Source: Sipunculus nudus | Lineage: Eukaryota > Annelida > Sipuncula > Golfingiida > Sipunculidae | DNA length: 64,000 nucleotides | Reading direction: 5' to 3' | Assembly (NCBI GenBank): GCA_026874595.1 | Contig: CM049320.1 | Span: 39,370,714-39,434,713, forward strand | In this document: in pieces, positions 27,349-33,065 of the stretch | Position numbering within the stretch: the first letter of the stretch is position 1 | Layout: every line of letters starts with the position of its first letter | Program-made: the position numbers and the translations under genes | The notes under the pieces: generated by a model | The model's database searches: none | What the model saw: only the letters and a program-made list of their open reading frames with translations | What the model was told of the DNA's origin: nothing

Positions 27349-30046
27349 CATGAACATGTATTCATAATGTCATAGTGATTTGTTACTTGATTGTTCCACT
27401 TATTCCCTTCTATATAACTGAATTTAGAAATACACCATTTTAGTACTTATGAGGGACCTTGTATATAATAAGACCAGTACCTATGTCATCTGAATTGGCT
27501 TACATACAGGGGGAAAATGTTGGATGATTAGGTGATTGCATACAAGCCTGATCAGTGTCAAAGTCAGTTTATGCAGCGAGAAATTGAAAATAAATAGGAC
27601 TGTAAAAATACTGTTAAGAAAGAGTCTCATTTTCTTAGCTGAAGGTTTTATTCATATTATAATTTGAGGATCTGGCTGTCATAAAAAAAGCTTTATGCAG
27701 CTCTACACATCCCCTTACCACCAAACTCTCTCCACAAATACATTCTCTCCTTGGCATTGTCTTCTGAGTGCTTTCGTGTTGCATCTCCAGTCTCCACACC
27801 CTTATTGAACCCTGACAGGTGATTATTTCTCCCATTTTCTCAAAACAGCTCATGGGGGCTGCCATTTTGCGTACACACTTAAACCTGGAGGTGACAGATC
27901 ACGTGAGAAAATTATGGGTTTATTGCTTGTGTGTTTAACGGCTGATCTGTTGTCCTGGCAGTTTTGAGTTCAAATCTGATATTACCATGTACTTGGATAA
28001 GTTTGTAAATAAACAGCATCATAATGATCTGAACTGATGACAGATCCAAGTACTTGAACATCATAGCATTTACAGACACACACACACACACACATGCAAC
28101 ATCTTAGGAGTATATAAACATTGTTCAATGTCTGTTTCAGGATCCCCGTCTGGCAGGCGGTTATGAGAACGTTCCCACAGTCGACATACACATGAACCAG
28201 ATTGGGATGGAGAAAAATTGGCTGTACTTCATTAAGGAATACGTCAGCCCGCTGGCCAGCAAAGTATTCTGGGGTTACTTCCCTGACGTGAGTTCATTAT
28301 TGTGTAAAGTTTATTGTTTTTCTGAATTTGTGATAATCAGAGAAGCTTAAAGGTTAAGTAGTTCTTATCAATTATAAACTTATGTTAGAGTCCACTGGGG
28401 GTACCCATTTAACATTATTATATTTTCTCAAGTTGTTAAGCAGTTTTCAAAAGAACAATGACAAAATTAGACCTTGGACTAATTAATCAATGGTTTTAAA
28501 TGTGTTATAGTGAAATAGCTTGACCAGTAGATGTGACATAGAACTGTGGCAAAATGCCTTGCTATGATGCAAAACCCTTGGAGAATTGTGCAGTTCTTAA
28601 AGGAAAATATGGCAGGGCTGTTCAAGTAAATCACTGATTACTGTGACTTAGTAAAAGCCAGGACATGACACTGTACTCTATTCCACCATCCCTGTCCACC
28701 TTATTTTTCGTGATAAATTTGATACAATGCACTAAAGCTTACCTTTACTTACCTCATAGGCAAATTCGACAAATGTGGCGATTATCTAATAGCAAAATAA
28801 TACTCTCCCTTGTATTGATTCCTTATGATTAATTCAGAAAGAAAAATTGACCGAATAGATGTATGGGACTTGAGACAAATCAGTGACAAACTAAGCTGAC
28901 GGTCTTAAACTACAACCATTTGACGAATCGTAGTGATGACTTACCAATGGTATTTGTACATCACATGTTTATTACATCGCGACCCCCCTACATCGCATGG
29001 ATAAACAGGTATGGCCAGTTGAACAGAGCCATCATTTTTTAACCTCTTTTCATGCTTATTTTAATCATCAAAAATGGCCACATTACTTCCTTTGATAAAA
29101 GCTAGTTTGTAGTGGCAAACAAAATATATTTGAAAGAAATATCATGTAAAATTAGATGGACAGTGGTGTTAGTGCAGAGTACAGACTGTGAAGAATTGCC
29201 ATCAGTGGATGAAAGGCCCTTGAGAAGTTCAGAAAAAATAAGAAGAGTACACAGATCTGAGGACAACTTAGTGTGTTAGAGGTCTAGGCTAATTTTTGTT
29301 TCAGTGAAGGTTAAATCATACACAAAGTCAGGTTCAAGCTATTTTATAATGATTAACTTTTATTACCTTTCAGTCTCGATCCATCATGAACTTTGTTGTG
29401 AGATATAGACCCACGGAGCAGGATCGCCTCAGGCCCCACCATGACTCCTCAACATTTACCATAAACATCGCATTAAACAGAGCAGGCATCGATTTTGAGG
29501 TAAAGAACATCCGTACTCCTTAATACATCTAGGTACAAAGTCAGTAGGAGATTATATACATATATATTTTAATTGTGAGAGGTAAAATGATTATATAATT
29601 ACATTAAATGATTATAACCATATTTTATTATTCTTTTGATAATTCCTGTTTGTAAAAATACAAATCAATACATAAAATAATATTTTTCATTTCTTCTTCC
29701 GAAAAAGACCATATCTGGTCACTCACCTGATATAATGTATTGCCTGATAACAGATAATGAGTAAAGTAAACATTGTATGTTAACAGCCATTTCTATATTT
29801 GATTGCAAGCAATATAAATTTCACATTTCATCAAACTGCAGCAATTAAAATTCCAGGTTTGTGTATAAGTTAAACATGTTTGATTAACAGGGAGGTGGCT
29901 GCCGATTTACGCGATACAAATGCAAAGTGACAAATACAAGAAAAGGCTGGATGTTGATGCACCCGGGTCGACTGACCCACCAACACGAGGGACTGCCGGT
30001 TACCAAGGGAACAAGATACATCATGATCTCGTTTGTTGACCCCTAG
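9..30046 (+). CDS. PLOD: Procollagen-lysine 2-oxoglutarate 5-dioxygenase (lysyl hydroxylase), 18 exons, 5' end outside window
   Basis: Joined exons 9-145, 896-1010, 1631-1682, 4802-4914, 5198-5261, 6050-6147, 6655-6756, 9987-10118, 11373-11494, 20292-20393, 21568-21693, 22936-23068, 24371-24484, 25025-25093, 26563-26667, 28141-28287, 29374-29499, 29891-30046 total 2013 nt, an exact 670 codons plus TAG, with every intron GT-AG. The family hydroxylates collagen lysines in the ER using Fe(II), 2-oxoglutarate, O2 and ascorbate; multifunctional members also glycosylate hydroxylysine. Visible: GT metal motif D-S-Y-D (residues 45-48), HGNGP (187-191), accessory GT-like domain (about 228-490), C-terminal dioxygenase domain with iron ligands H599, D601, H651 and 2-oxoglutarate Arg R661. 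The 2/52/10 spacings match human LH3 (H667, D669, H719, R729). Vertebrate proteins are about 727-738 residues, so about 65-70 residues including the signal peptide are missing upstream. The C-terminus is FVDP, as in vertebrate PLODs. Family assignment is certain; the paralogue number is not meaningful outside vertebrates. Confidence 0.96.
146..895 (+). other. Intron, no element recognised
   Basis: AT-rich. Contains several near-repeats of GTATGCAGTA and ATATGCA between about 384 and 490, too loose for a defined array. No gene or ncRNA seen. Confidence 0.6.
896..1010 (+). CDS. PLOD: PLOD exon B: GT catalytic segment
   Basis: Acceptor TTTCAG ends at 895. Completes S46, then YDVVF with the second metal Asp D48 (900-902). 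Contains VVFSAE and a Phe-Cys-Trp triplet whose Cys (987-989) and Trp (990-992) align with LH3 Cys144 and Trp145. Ends in phase 0 at GCT|GTGAGT. Confidence 0.94.
1461..1494 (+). repeat. Orphan 3' end of AGCTCAG-family element
   Basis: CTGAGCATCATGACCC followed by ATGGGTCA and CTTGTT. The 14-bp palindrome TGACCCATGGGTCA (1475-1488) and terminal CTTGTT match the 3' ends at 15389-15408 and 20171-20190. No matching 5' end is visible upstream, so this is a fragment. Confidence 0.65.
1631..1682 (+). CDS. PLOD: PLOD exon C: short 52-nt GT exon
   Basis: Acceptor CTTCAG ends at 1630. Residues 85-101 plus one base of Gly102, reading EKYPEV...RFLNSG. The RFLNSGG block is a PLOD hallmark and continues across the intron. 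Donor G|GTAGGT. Confidence 0.92.
1683..2840 (+). other. First part of intron C-D, no gene
   Basis: AT-rich intron with no recognisable element. It ends in a perfect DR1-type direct repeat of AGGTCA (2808-2820) about 20 bp before the next element begins. Confidence 0.5.
2841..4265 (+). mobile_element. HINE-like non-autonomous element, family 2
   Basis: The 5' end is a hairpin (2841-2873): CCAGAC (2850-2855), loop AGA, GTCTGG (2859-2864), with an outer stem of about 13 of 15 pairs. GTCTGG-GATACTATGG (2859-2875) recurs with one change at 4236-4252, directly before a perfect 3' hairpin GGCACC-TGT-GGTGCC (4251-4265). The interior holds two kinds of tandem unit: about 323 bp (around 3.05-3.6 kb) and 274 bp (CCAGACAGGTGGCGCC at 3782 and 4056). 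Terminal hairpins, a subterminal inverted copy and a tandem core are features of Helentron-associated elements. No coding capacity. Class assignment is inference. Confidence 0.6.
4802..4914 (+). CDS. PLOD: PLOD exon D: GT domain with Asp run
   Basis: Acceptor ATTGCAG ends at 4801. Encodes the rest of GGFMGYAP and then [13 protein letters not shown]. The Asp run D123-D125 (4864-4872) aligns with the Asp-rich stretch of LH3 near residues 187-191, implicated in glycosyltransfer. Phase-0 donor AGG|GTAAGA. Confidence 0.94.
5198..5261 (+). CDS. PLOD: PLOD exon E: GT domain FQNLNGAL block
   Basis: Acceptor ATTACAG ends at 5197. Residues 140-160 plus one base. The conserved [12 protein letters not shown] block spans this exon and the next. 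Donor G|GTGAGT. The following intron is largely a 15-16 bp minisatellite. Confidence 0.93.
5488..6034 (+). repeat. 15-16 bp TGATACTGTATTA minisatellite
   Basis: About 35 degenerate copies of TGATACTGTATTAAC and TGATAATGTAATATAC, ending about 15 nt before the acceptor of exon F. Alternation of 15- and 16-bp forms gives a 31-bp composite period in the middle. Confidence 0.9.
6050..6147 (+). CDS. PLOD: PLOD exon F: GT domain with HGNGP
   Basis: Acceptor TTCCACAG ends at 6049, about 15 nt after the minisatellite. Completes D161; residues 162-193. HGNGP contains H187 (6127-6129), aligned with the third metal ligand of the LH3 GT site (His253). Phase-0 donor AAA|GTGAGT. Confidence 0.94.
6655..6756 (+). 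CDS. PLOD: PLOD exon G: end of GT domain
   Basis: Acceptor TTTTTTAG ends at 6654. Residues 194-227, reading [10 protein letters not shown] then W-T-P and C-x-x-C (Cys213, Cys216), matching the human QLNYLGNY...WT...C-x-x-C stretch. Phase-0 donor AAG|GTGAGA. Confidence 0.93.
6988..7014 (+). repeat. Dispersed repeat, copy 1
   Basis: TGTTGACAAACAGAAAAACC plus ATGTAAC is identical to 21056-21082. Similarity extends loosely on both sides (about 6965-7040 against 21033-21110). Here GTAACC/GGTTAC can pair over a short loop. Class unknown. Confidence 0.7.
7460..7740 (+). repeat. Possible degenerate dispersed repeat
   Basis: Starts near GCCCCAGAAC, followed by a CT-rich CTGTCCTT stretch and a gene-free body (ATCGTTTGACCAAAATG, GGTCATGGGTCAAAG). 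The composition is like the other intronic repeats but no second copy or clear ends were found, so the call is weak. The rest of the intron (6757-9519) is AT-rich with no gene. Confidence 0.3.
8699..9103 (+). repeat. Pair of 24-bp direct repeats
   Basis: CCTGCCAAGCACAAAATTGA plus CACT occurs at 8699-8722 and 9080-9103, 381 bp apart. AT-rich sequence with self-complementary ATATATAC/GTATATAT lies just upstream (8620-8680). Nature unknown. Confidence 0.6.
9530..9895 (+). repeat. Family 3 dispersed element
   Basis: Begins near GAAGGGACGTAT and contains GTCACAGTGGTAACTT, GATGGATTTTGATGAAAC and GAGGTCATAGGTCACTA, and ends near ATTAGGCACTCTT. The same ordered phrases recur at 15667-15991, 16655-16996 and 26873-27135, so this is a diverged copy of one repeat family. 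No coding capacity. Confidence 0.6.
9987..10118 (+). CDS. PLOD: PLOD exon H: start of accessory domain
   Basis: Acceptor GCTTACAG ends at 9986. Residues 228-271, reading [19 protein letters not shown], equivalent to the human VFVEQPTPF strand that opens the second GT-like fold. Phase-0 donor GCT|GTGAGG. Adjoining blocks follow the human order, so no exon seems to be missed in the 3.2-kb intron before it. Confidence 0.94.
10990..11300 (+). repeat. Family 3 dispersed element, partial
   Basis: Contains ATATCACCTAAG, AAGGTCAGAGGTCACCTG (perfect DR1 at 11039-11051), a second degraded GAGGTCAGAGGTTA near 11164 and the end-like GTATACTATGCACTCTTTG. Two tandem internal units are visible. The 5' end is not clear. 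Confidence 0.5.
11373..11494 (+). CDS. PLOD: PLOD exon I: accessory domain
   Basis: Acceptor GATTTTCAG ends at 11372. Residues 272-311 plus two bases, containing SSVKVLRP...EARNKAL, aligned with human SAVKLVGP...EARDMAM. Donor CT|GTAAGT opens the largest intron (8.8 kb). Confidence 0.93.
12100..14070 (+). repeat. Tandem array of about 340-bp units in the family 1 core
   Basis: GCAGACTGGTGG-type anchors lie at 12344, 12681, 13017, 13352, 13698 and 14040, giving periods of 337, 336, 335, 346 and 342 bp. Each unit carries ACATATTGATCATGAG, the palindrome GGTGGCGCCACC or a variant, TATTTTTGAGACCTTTA and GGACCTAGAATCTT. Shadow ORFs of 62-75 codons repeat with the unit. Confidence 0.92.
14071..15208 (+). 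mobile_element. Nested repeat element inside family 1
   Basis: Begins with a hairpin (CCGCCAAAAC, loop GAA, GTTTTGCGG, 14072-14092). The host unit stops at CCACCTGTATTTTT (just before 14070) and resumes with CCTGTATTCTAG and TTTTTCTCTATTTTTGAGA at about 15211-15259, which brackets the insertion. The core has units of about 267-275 bp marked by ATATCTCGGGAACCGTTTGA (about 14298 and 14564, degraded near 14844), each with two GGTGGCGCCACCT-type palindromes. The right boundary is approximate. Confidence 0.65.
15667..15991 (+). repeat. Family 3 element with both ends
   Basis: Starts with the inverted pair TACACCA (15667-15673) and TGGTGTA near 15700, with GGGACGTATTATGG inside. Ends CGTATTATGCACC, then hairpin arms GCACC (15969-15973)/GGTGC (15980-15984) and CTCTTGTT. 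CGTATTATG occurs near both ends. Body phrases GATTTCATGAAACTCACC and GAGGTCAGAGATCAC are shared with other family 3 copies. Confidence 0.6.
16655..16996 (+). repeat. Family 3 element, copy
   Basis: Contains GGGTCAGAGGTAACC and two perfect DR1 copies (16809-16821 and 16939-16951), and ends TTGCATTACTCTTGTT. It abuts the second family 1 element with about 35 bp between. A further degraded fragment lies at about 16020-16210. Confidence 0.55.
17031..20190 (+). mobile_element. HINE/pearl-like non-autonomous element, family 1 copy 2
   Basis: Same 5' hairpin as 12007 (17031-17059; arms AGCTCAG/CTGAGCT and TGACT/AGTCA, loop ATA instead of GAA) followed by a GTCC/GTCT microsatellite. The 3' end has TCAGCTGAGC (20157-20166), inverse complement of the 5' end, then near-palindrome GACCCATGGGTC (20172-20183) and CCTTGTT. 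The core is unlike copy 1: a 680-bp spaced duplication (GCCTAATATCAAAACCACT at 17269, variant at 17949). Ends are conserved while the core differs, as in related but distinct subfamilies. Confidence 0.65.
19054..19191 (+). repeat. 69-bp tandem duplication
   Basis: Two adjacent copies with period 69 bp. TTGCAACTTTTGCAACAATT occurs at 19071 and 19140 with near-identical flanks. Recent local duplication inside family 1 copy 2. Confidence 0.9.
20292..20393 (+). CDS. PLOD: PLOD exon J: accessory domain
   Basis: Acceptor TTTGACAG ends at 20291. Completes L312, then [17 protein letters not shown], matching the human DLC...YFS-x-D-A-D strand. Residues 313-345 plus two bases. Donor AG|GTGAGT. Confidence 0.94.
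21056..21082 (+). repeat. Dispersed repeat, copy 2
   Basis: Identical over 27 bp to 6988-7014 and in the same orientation; weak similarity continues outwards. Confidence 0.7.
21568..21693 (+). CDS. PLOD: PLOD exon K: accessory domain, LWSNFWGAL block
   Basis: Acceptor TTCTGCAG ends at 21567. Residues 347-387 plus two bases. Contains [15 protein letters not shown] and [10 protein letters not shown], nearly invariant in PLOD proteins. Donor GA|GTGAGT. Confidence 0.96.
22435..22829 (+). repeat. Dispersed element, forward copy of an inverted pair
   Basis: AAATATATTTTGGTTGCCAC, AGCTTTTATCAAAGGA, CCACATTTGTC and AAAGGTAAGCTTTAATGCA occur here in order and in reverse complement at 28722-29131. The middle is diverged. 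No coding capacity; class unknown. Confidence 0.75.
22936..23068 (+). CDS. PLOD: PLOD exon L: accessory domain, WNVPY and DLDPDMA blocks
   Basis: Acceptor TTTCTCAG ends at 22935. Completes E388, then [13 protein letters not shown] and [15 protein letters not shown] (residues 389-432). Phase-0 donor AAG|GTGAAG, slightly off consensus. Confidence 0.95.
23220..23425 (+). repeat. 21-bp minisatellite with octamer motifs
   Basis: About nine degenerate 21-bp copies of a GCATTTGCATATGAAAAT-like unit. ATTTGCAT, complement of the POU octamer ATGCAAAT, is at 23270-23277, 23318-23325, 23360-23367 and 23381-23388. Because 21 is divisible by 3, both strands stay open for about 63-74 codons, which explains the ORFs here. 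Confidence 0.85.
24371..24484 (+). CDS. PLOD: PLOD exon M: accessory domain, HLHNDLY block
   Basis: Acceptor TATTTACAG ends at 24370. Residues 433-470, reading GIFMYLDN...LGHL...HHLHNDLY, matching human LGHLL...THLHNDLW. Phase-0 donor TAT|GTAAGT. Confidence 0.95.
25025..25093 (+). CDS. PLOD: PLOD exon N: linker to hydroxylase domain
   Basis: Acceptor ACTTCCAG ends at 25024. Residues 471-493: [12 protein letters not shown] (human W-K-E-x-Y-I-H-x-N-Y). N-Y-T is a potential N-glycosylation site at a position conserved in vertebrate PLODs. Donor CAG|GTCAGG is the weakest in the gene. Confidence 0.9.
26563..26667 (+). CDS. PLOD: PLOD exon O: start of lysyl hydroxylase domain
   Basis: Acceptor TTTGTAG ends at 26562. 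Residues 494-528: PCPDVYWFP, then [17 protein letters not shown], matching human PCPDVYWFP...CDELVEEMEHFGQWS. Phase-0 donor AAG|GTAAGA. A probable retroinsertion flanked by 17-bp direct repeats lies just inside the following intron. Confidence 0.95.
26677..26872 (-). mobile_element. Probable LINE-mobilised retroinsertion with 17-bp target duplication
   Basis: The 17-bp direct repeat GGTTTTATCATACACCT is at 26677-26693 and 26856-26872. Between them is a T-rich run of about 30 nt (26692-26722; A tail on the minus strand) followed by a body of about 133 bp. Target duplication plus a terminal homopolymer is the signature of target-primed reverse transcription. The body's 5' end (minus strand) can form a GGTACAT/ATGTACC hairpin. 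The source transcript is not recognised. Confidence 0.6.
26873..27135 (+). repeat. Family 3 dispersed element
   Basis: Contains GCGTCCGTCCATCTGTACG, GGGTCAGAGGTCAG (27059-27072), GTGGTGTCACTGTGGTGA and TCAATGGATTTTGGTAGAAC, in the same order as other family 3 copies. It begins immediately after the right 17-bp repeat of the retroinsertion. Confidence 0.55.
27205..27346 (+). repeat. (AT)n microsatellites
   Basis: Two TA-dinucleotide runs, about 27213-27233 and 27302-27346. Prone to length change and assembly error. The rest of the 26668-28140 intron has no recognised gene. Confidence 0.95.
28074..28094 (+). repeat. (AC)n microsatellite
   Basis: Run of CA dinucleotides about 45 nt before the acceptor of exon P. 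Confidence 0.95.
28141..28287 (+). CDS. PLOD: PLOD exon P: lysyl hydroxylase domain
   Basis: Acceptor CTGTTTCAG ends at 28140. Residues 529-577: [20 protein letters not shown], the most conserved block of the C-terminal domain. Phase-0 donor GAC|GTGAGT. Confidence 0.96.
28722..29131 (-). repeat. Dispersed element, inverted copy
   Basis: Reverse-complement match to 22435-22829 at both ends and in the TGTGGC(A/G)AT segment. It lies in the intron between exons P and Q. Confidence 0.75.
29374..29499 (+). CDS. PLOD: PLOD exon Q: iron ligands His and Asp
   Basis: Acceptor CCTTTCAG ends at 29373. Residues 578-619: FVVRYRP, then [16 protein letters not shown]. His599 (29437-29439) and Asp601 (29443-29445) form the H-x-D Fe(II) pair of the double-stranded beta-helix. 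Phase-0 donor GAG|GTAAAG. Confidence 0.97.
29891..30046 (+). CDS. PLOD: PLOD terminal exon R: distal iron His, 2-oxoglutarate Arg, stop
   Basis: Acceptor ATTAACAG ends at 29890. Residues 620-670: [19 protein letters not shown] and [12 protein letters not shown], then TAG (30044-30046). The distal iron ligand is His651 (29984-29986) and the 2-oxoglutarate-binding Arg661 is at 30014-30016. Vertebrates have Tyr where this protein has Gln650 between the two histidines. Confidence 0.97.
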   Translation, partial: GGGCRFTRYKCKVTNTRKGWMLMHPGRLTHQHEGLPVTKGTRYIMISFVDP

Positions 30047-32892
30047 ACATAACCCACCTGTCAACCCCCCACCAGGGAAAATGCTCTTGACCTGTCACCC
30101 CCACCAACAAAATGCACTTGACCACTTTCAGCATTATGTTTTAAGATAATGTACTTAAAAACTGCTCAAACTACTTGACTTGAATTTGAGAGGATTTGGA
30201 TATGAATCTTTGCATGATATTAGTTTGTTGTTTTTCTAGAAATATTTTTATAGGCTTTGAAGAAAATTCAGATACTCCTATGGTCATTTAAAAATACATT
30301 TTCAGAACAACCAAATGAGTAGGGGTGTAATAAAGCATTTGTAATCTATACATTTAAATGCTACCCCTCAATTTAATTGTAATTGATTATTAACCTCAGA
30401 GTCAATTTGCTTGAGATATTTTTTCACACGTACCACCCATTGGCTTCTAGGAGTTGTAAGATTTGCACGCCATGAGGTCCAAGTTCTTTATGGTGTATGT
30501 GCCCAAAATCTAGTTTCCGCATTCTCCGGTGAACAGAACTTGCATAGAAACAAAAATAAGCAGAGGGAGAGGTACTGTGTTCCTTTACTTGCTAAATTCA
30601 CTAAGAGCCATTGTAGTGAAATATTGCTTTTCTTCAAAAATAAGTCTGTATTTTACTGCTTAGGTAATACTTGAATTTGAGTATTGAATCAAAGATGGAG
30701 AATCAGTAATTGAAATGATTCTGAGGCCCCTTGCTGTTAACAGGCCTACAAATGGGTCACTGGTGATAAAAAAGTGTTCATGACAGGTAACAACATGAAC
30801 ATACGAATAATGAAAAATTTGAAAAAAAAAACCTGCATTCACCAGGTCATTGATGGACCCGTAAACCCTAGTTGTTAAATTTACCATTCAGTATAATAGG
30901 TTAAAGTACAAAAATATACCAAAAAACATGATGTTCAATATAAAAGTCAAACATATTAGATAGGTTTAAATTTTTGGAAGATTTTTTATCCAGTCTTAAT
31001 TTTAAACTGGAATTTAATTTTAATAATTAGTAAAATCACCAGGGCTTTGTTACCTTGCATTTGTAAAATGTCTAAATCTGGACATATACAATTTAAATAC
31101 ACGGCAAAAATGTAATTTGCTAAATAGTTATTTTGACTGAGAATGTATTTAACCGAATTTATTTGTTAAGAAATATATACTGTCATAAATAATTAGGTCA
31201 AACCTTTTATAGTTTTCTTTGCTGGTGGAATAAAAATGACATTTACAGTAACATGAATACCTGCACTTTACATGGTGTTTTTATGTTACATGGATAATAA
31301 AGCCTACATTTTACTTGTCACTGCTTATACTAAGTAGTTGATGTATTGATAGTACATGTTCTTTATTTGATTTACAAAAAAGCCTAGTTTATTAACATAT
31401 ATTTGCTTTGGCCAATGCTGTGTGAGTGACTTAAGTTGGTTTTTGATTGCATTTTTTTGGTGCTGAATTTGTATGTGTATCAATTTGCCATGAAAGACTT
31501 AGATTCTGTTATTATTTTAAAGGTCACAAATTTAAACTGCTTTATAATTAGCACTTAACTGCTTTTTCCTGTTGGTATGTGTAATTAATATTGTTTACAT
31601 TGTATAAATTTTATATTATTTTTGTAGATCGTACCAGAGAGGTAATGAAAGTCATAGAAATTTAAACCTTACATTATCTATAATAGGCAACTAAAAATTT
31701 GAATAATATGAGAGCTACATGTCCTGTTTCTTCAAAATTAAAAGTACTTATTTATGCAAAAGTAATACATATGATTTGTCAAAATGAAATAATAGAATCT
31801 TTTGGATATAAACTACATAGCAGAAAAGTTTTGCATTGCAATCCAAATATTTGTAAATGCTGCAATTTGCCTCCTCTTATCTAAATGGATAAAAGTGACA
31901 ATGATACATAGAAAGTAAAAGTTCTTAATAAAACTGAAATCAAATGAAAAAGTTATTTTAAGATTGATAAATCATTAAAATGGTTATTTTAAGAGGACCA
32001 AACATACCTCATGTATCTAAGTATCGTTTCTTTTTCTTAGGAGATTTTCTTCTACACGTGCCTTCAACAATGTTCCAAACAGTTTGTACAAAAGCACAAT
32101 TTTGACAAGCCACATAAAACTACTGTTGGTCTTGGATTGAAACTTAATTTTCTTGATAACTTATTATTGATATACTAACACTGTCTTCTTGATGTTTTTA
32201 TATACAATAGGAAGTTGCAAAAAAAAAGTTTTTAGATGTATGTCTGTGTTTTTATATGTGTAAGTGGCATTTTATCTATAAAAATATGTGTGGCATTTGA
32301 GTAACATATATACCATTTATATTTTTAAACTGGAATTTCCGTGCTCCTTATTCTCAAAATGTTTTCCACTTTTTGGCACATACCCTGGTATTTTAAGAAG
32401 GACCCTGTTTTTCTGATTTCTTTCACTTTTGAATACCCAGGAATATCCTGTTTAAGATCAGATTGGAAGTTTTTTTTTTTTTCAAAGTGACTTTTGCATA
32501 GATGACAACTGTTCTAATCACCGCAGCATGTTAAACATGTAACATTTATTATCACTAGATAATTATTAATCACCATACAGGTGAAATCCGCAATTACTGT
32601 ACTAAATATACCCACAAGTATCAGGATTATACCCACTGCCAGATTGGGGTAAGCTTATATTTACCACTTGGGCCAGATCAAAATAAAATATTTTAACATT
32701 TTATATGGCCACTGTACAAGTTGCAGTGTACCATGAGATTTTTTTCTCAATATATAAATATCATCACTCTATTGTTATAGAGCTATTAATATCATGTAAT
32801 TATAAATATAATAAATTGCTAAAGTCAGTATGAATTATTAAATATGAAGCACATGTAAGAATTCTTTACCTTACAAACTTTCAAACTTTATA
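30047..32892 (+). other. PLOD 3' UTR and flank, no gene recognised
   Basis: AT-rich. Probably holds the 3' UTR, whose end cannot be fixed without transcripts. Short ORFs at 30411-30674 and 31699-31884 have no recognisable domain and biased low-complexity composition. Confidence 0.5.
30329..30334 (+). terminator. PLOD: Candidate polyadenylation signal AATAAA
   Basis: First AATAAA after the PLOD stop, 283 nt downstream. AT-rich context makes chance matches common. Other candidates are at 31296-31301 and 31927-31932. Confidence 0.35.
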
Positions 32893-33065
32893 CAGTAAAA
32901 CCTTGCCTAACAACCACCACTGTTTAGCAACCACCTCAAAATTATGACCACTCGACAAGGTCCCAATTTTGTTTGCTCTTTACAAAAGACCTTTATAGAA
33001 GACCACCTCAAAATGCGATCTTTATCCAGGTATCTGAGGGTGGTTATAATTTCAAGGTTTACTGT
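32893..33065 (+). mobile_element. 173-bp MITE with CAGTAAAACCTTG ends
   Basis: Left end CAGTAAAACCTTG...CAACCACC and right end GGTGGTTATAATTTCAAGG-TTTACTG are imperfect inverted repeats of about 28 bp. TA flanks both sides (32891-32892 and 33066-33067). TA target duplication and a CAGTA terminus suit a pogo/Tc1-mariner-related MITE. Confidence 0.75.

Noticed and set aside
27635-27865. Minus-strand ORF of 76 codons with scattered cysteines.
   Set aside because: The Cys spacing fits no zinc finger, and it lies within a PLOD intron without supporting signals.
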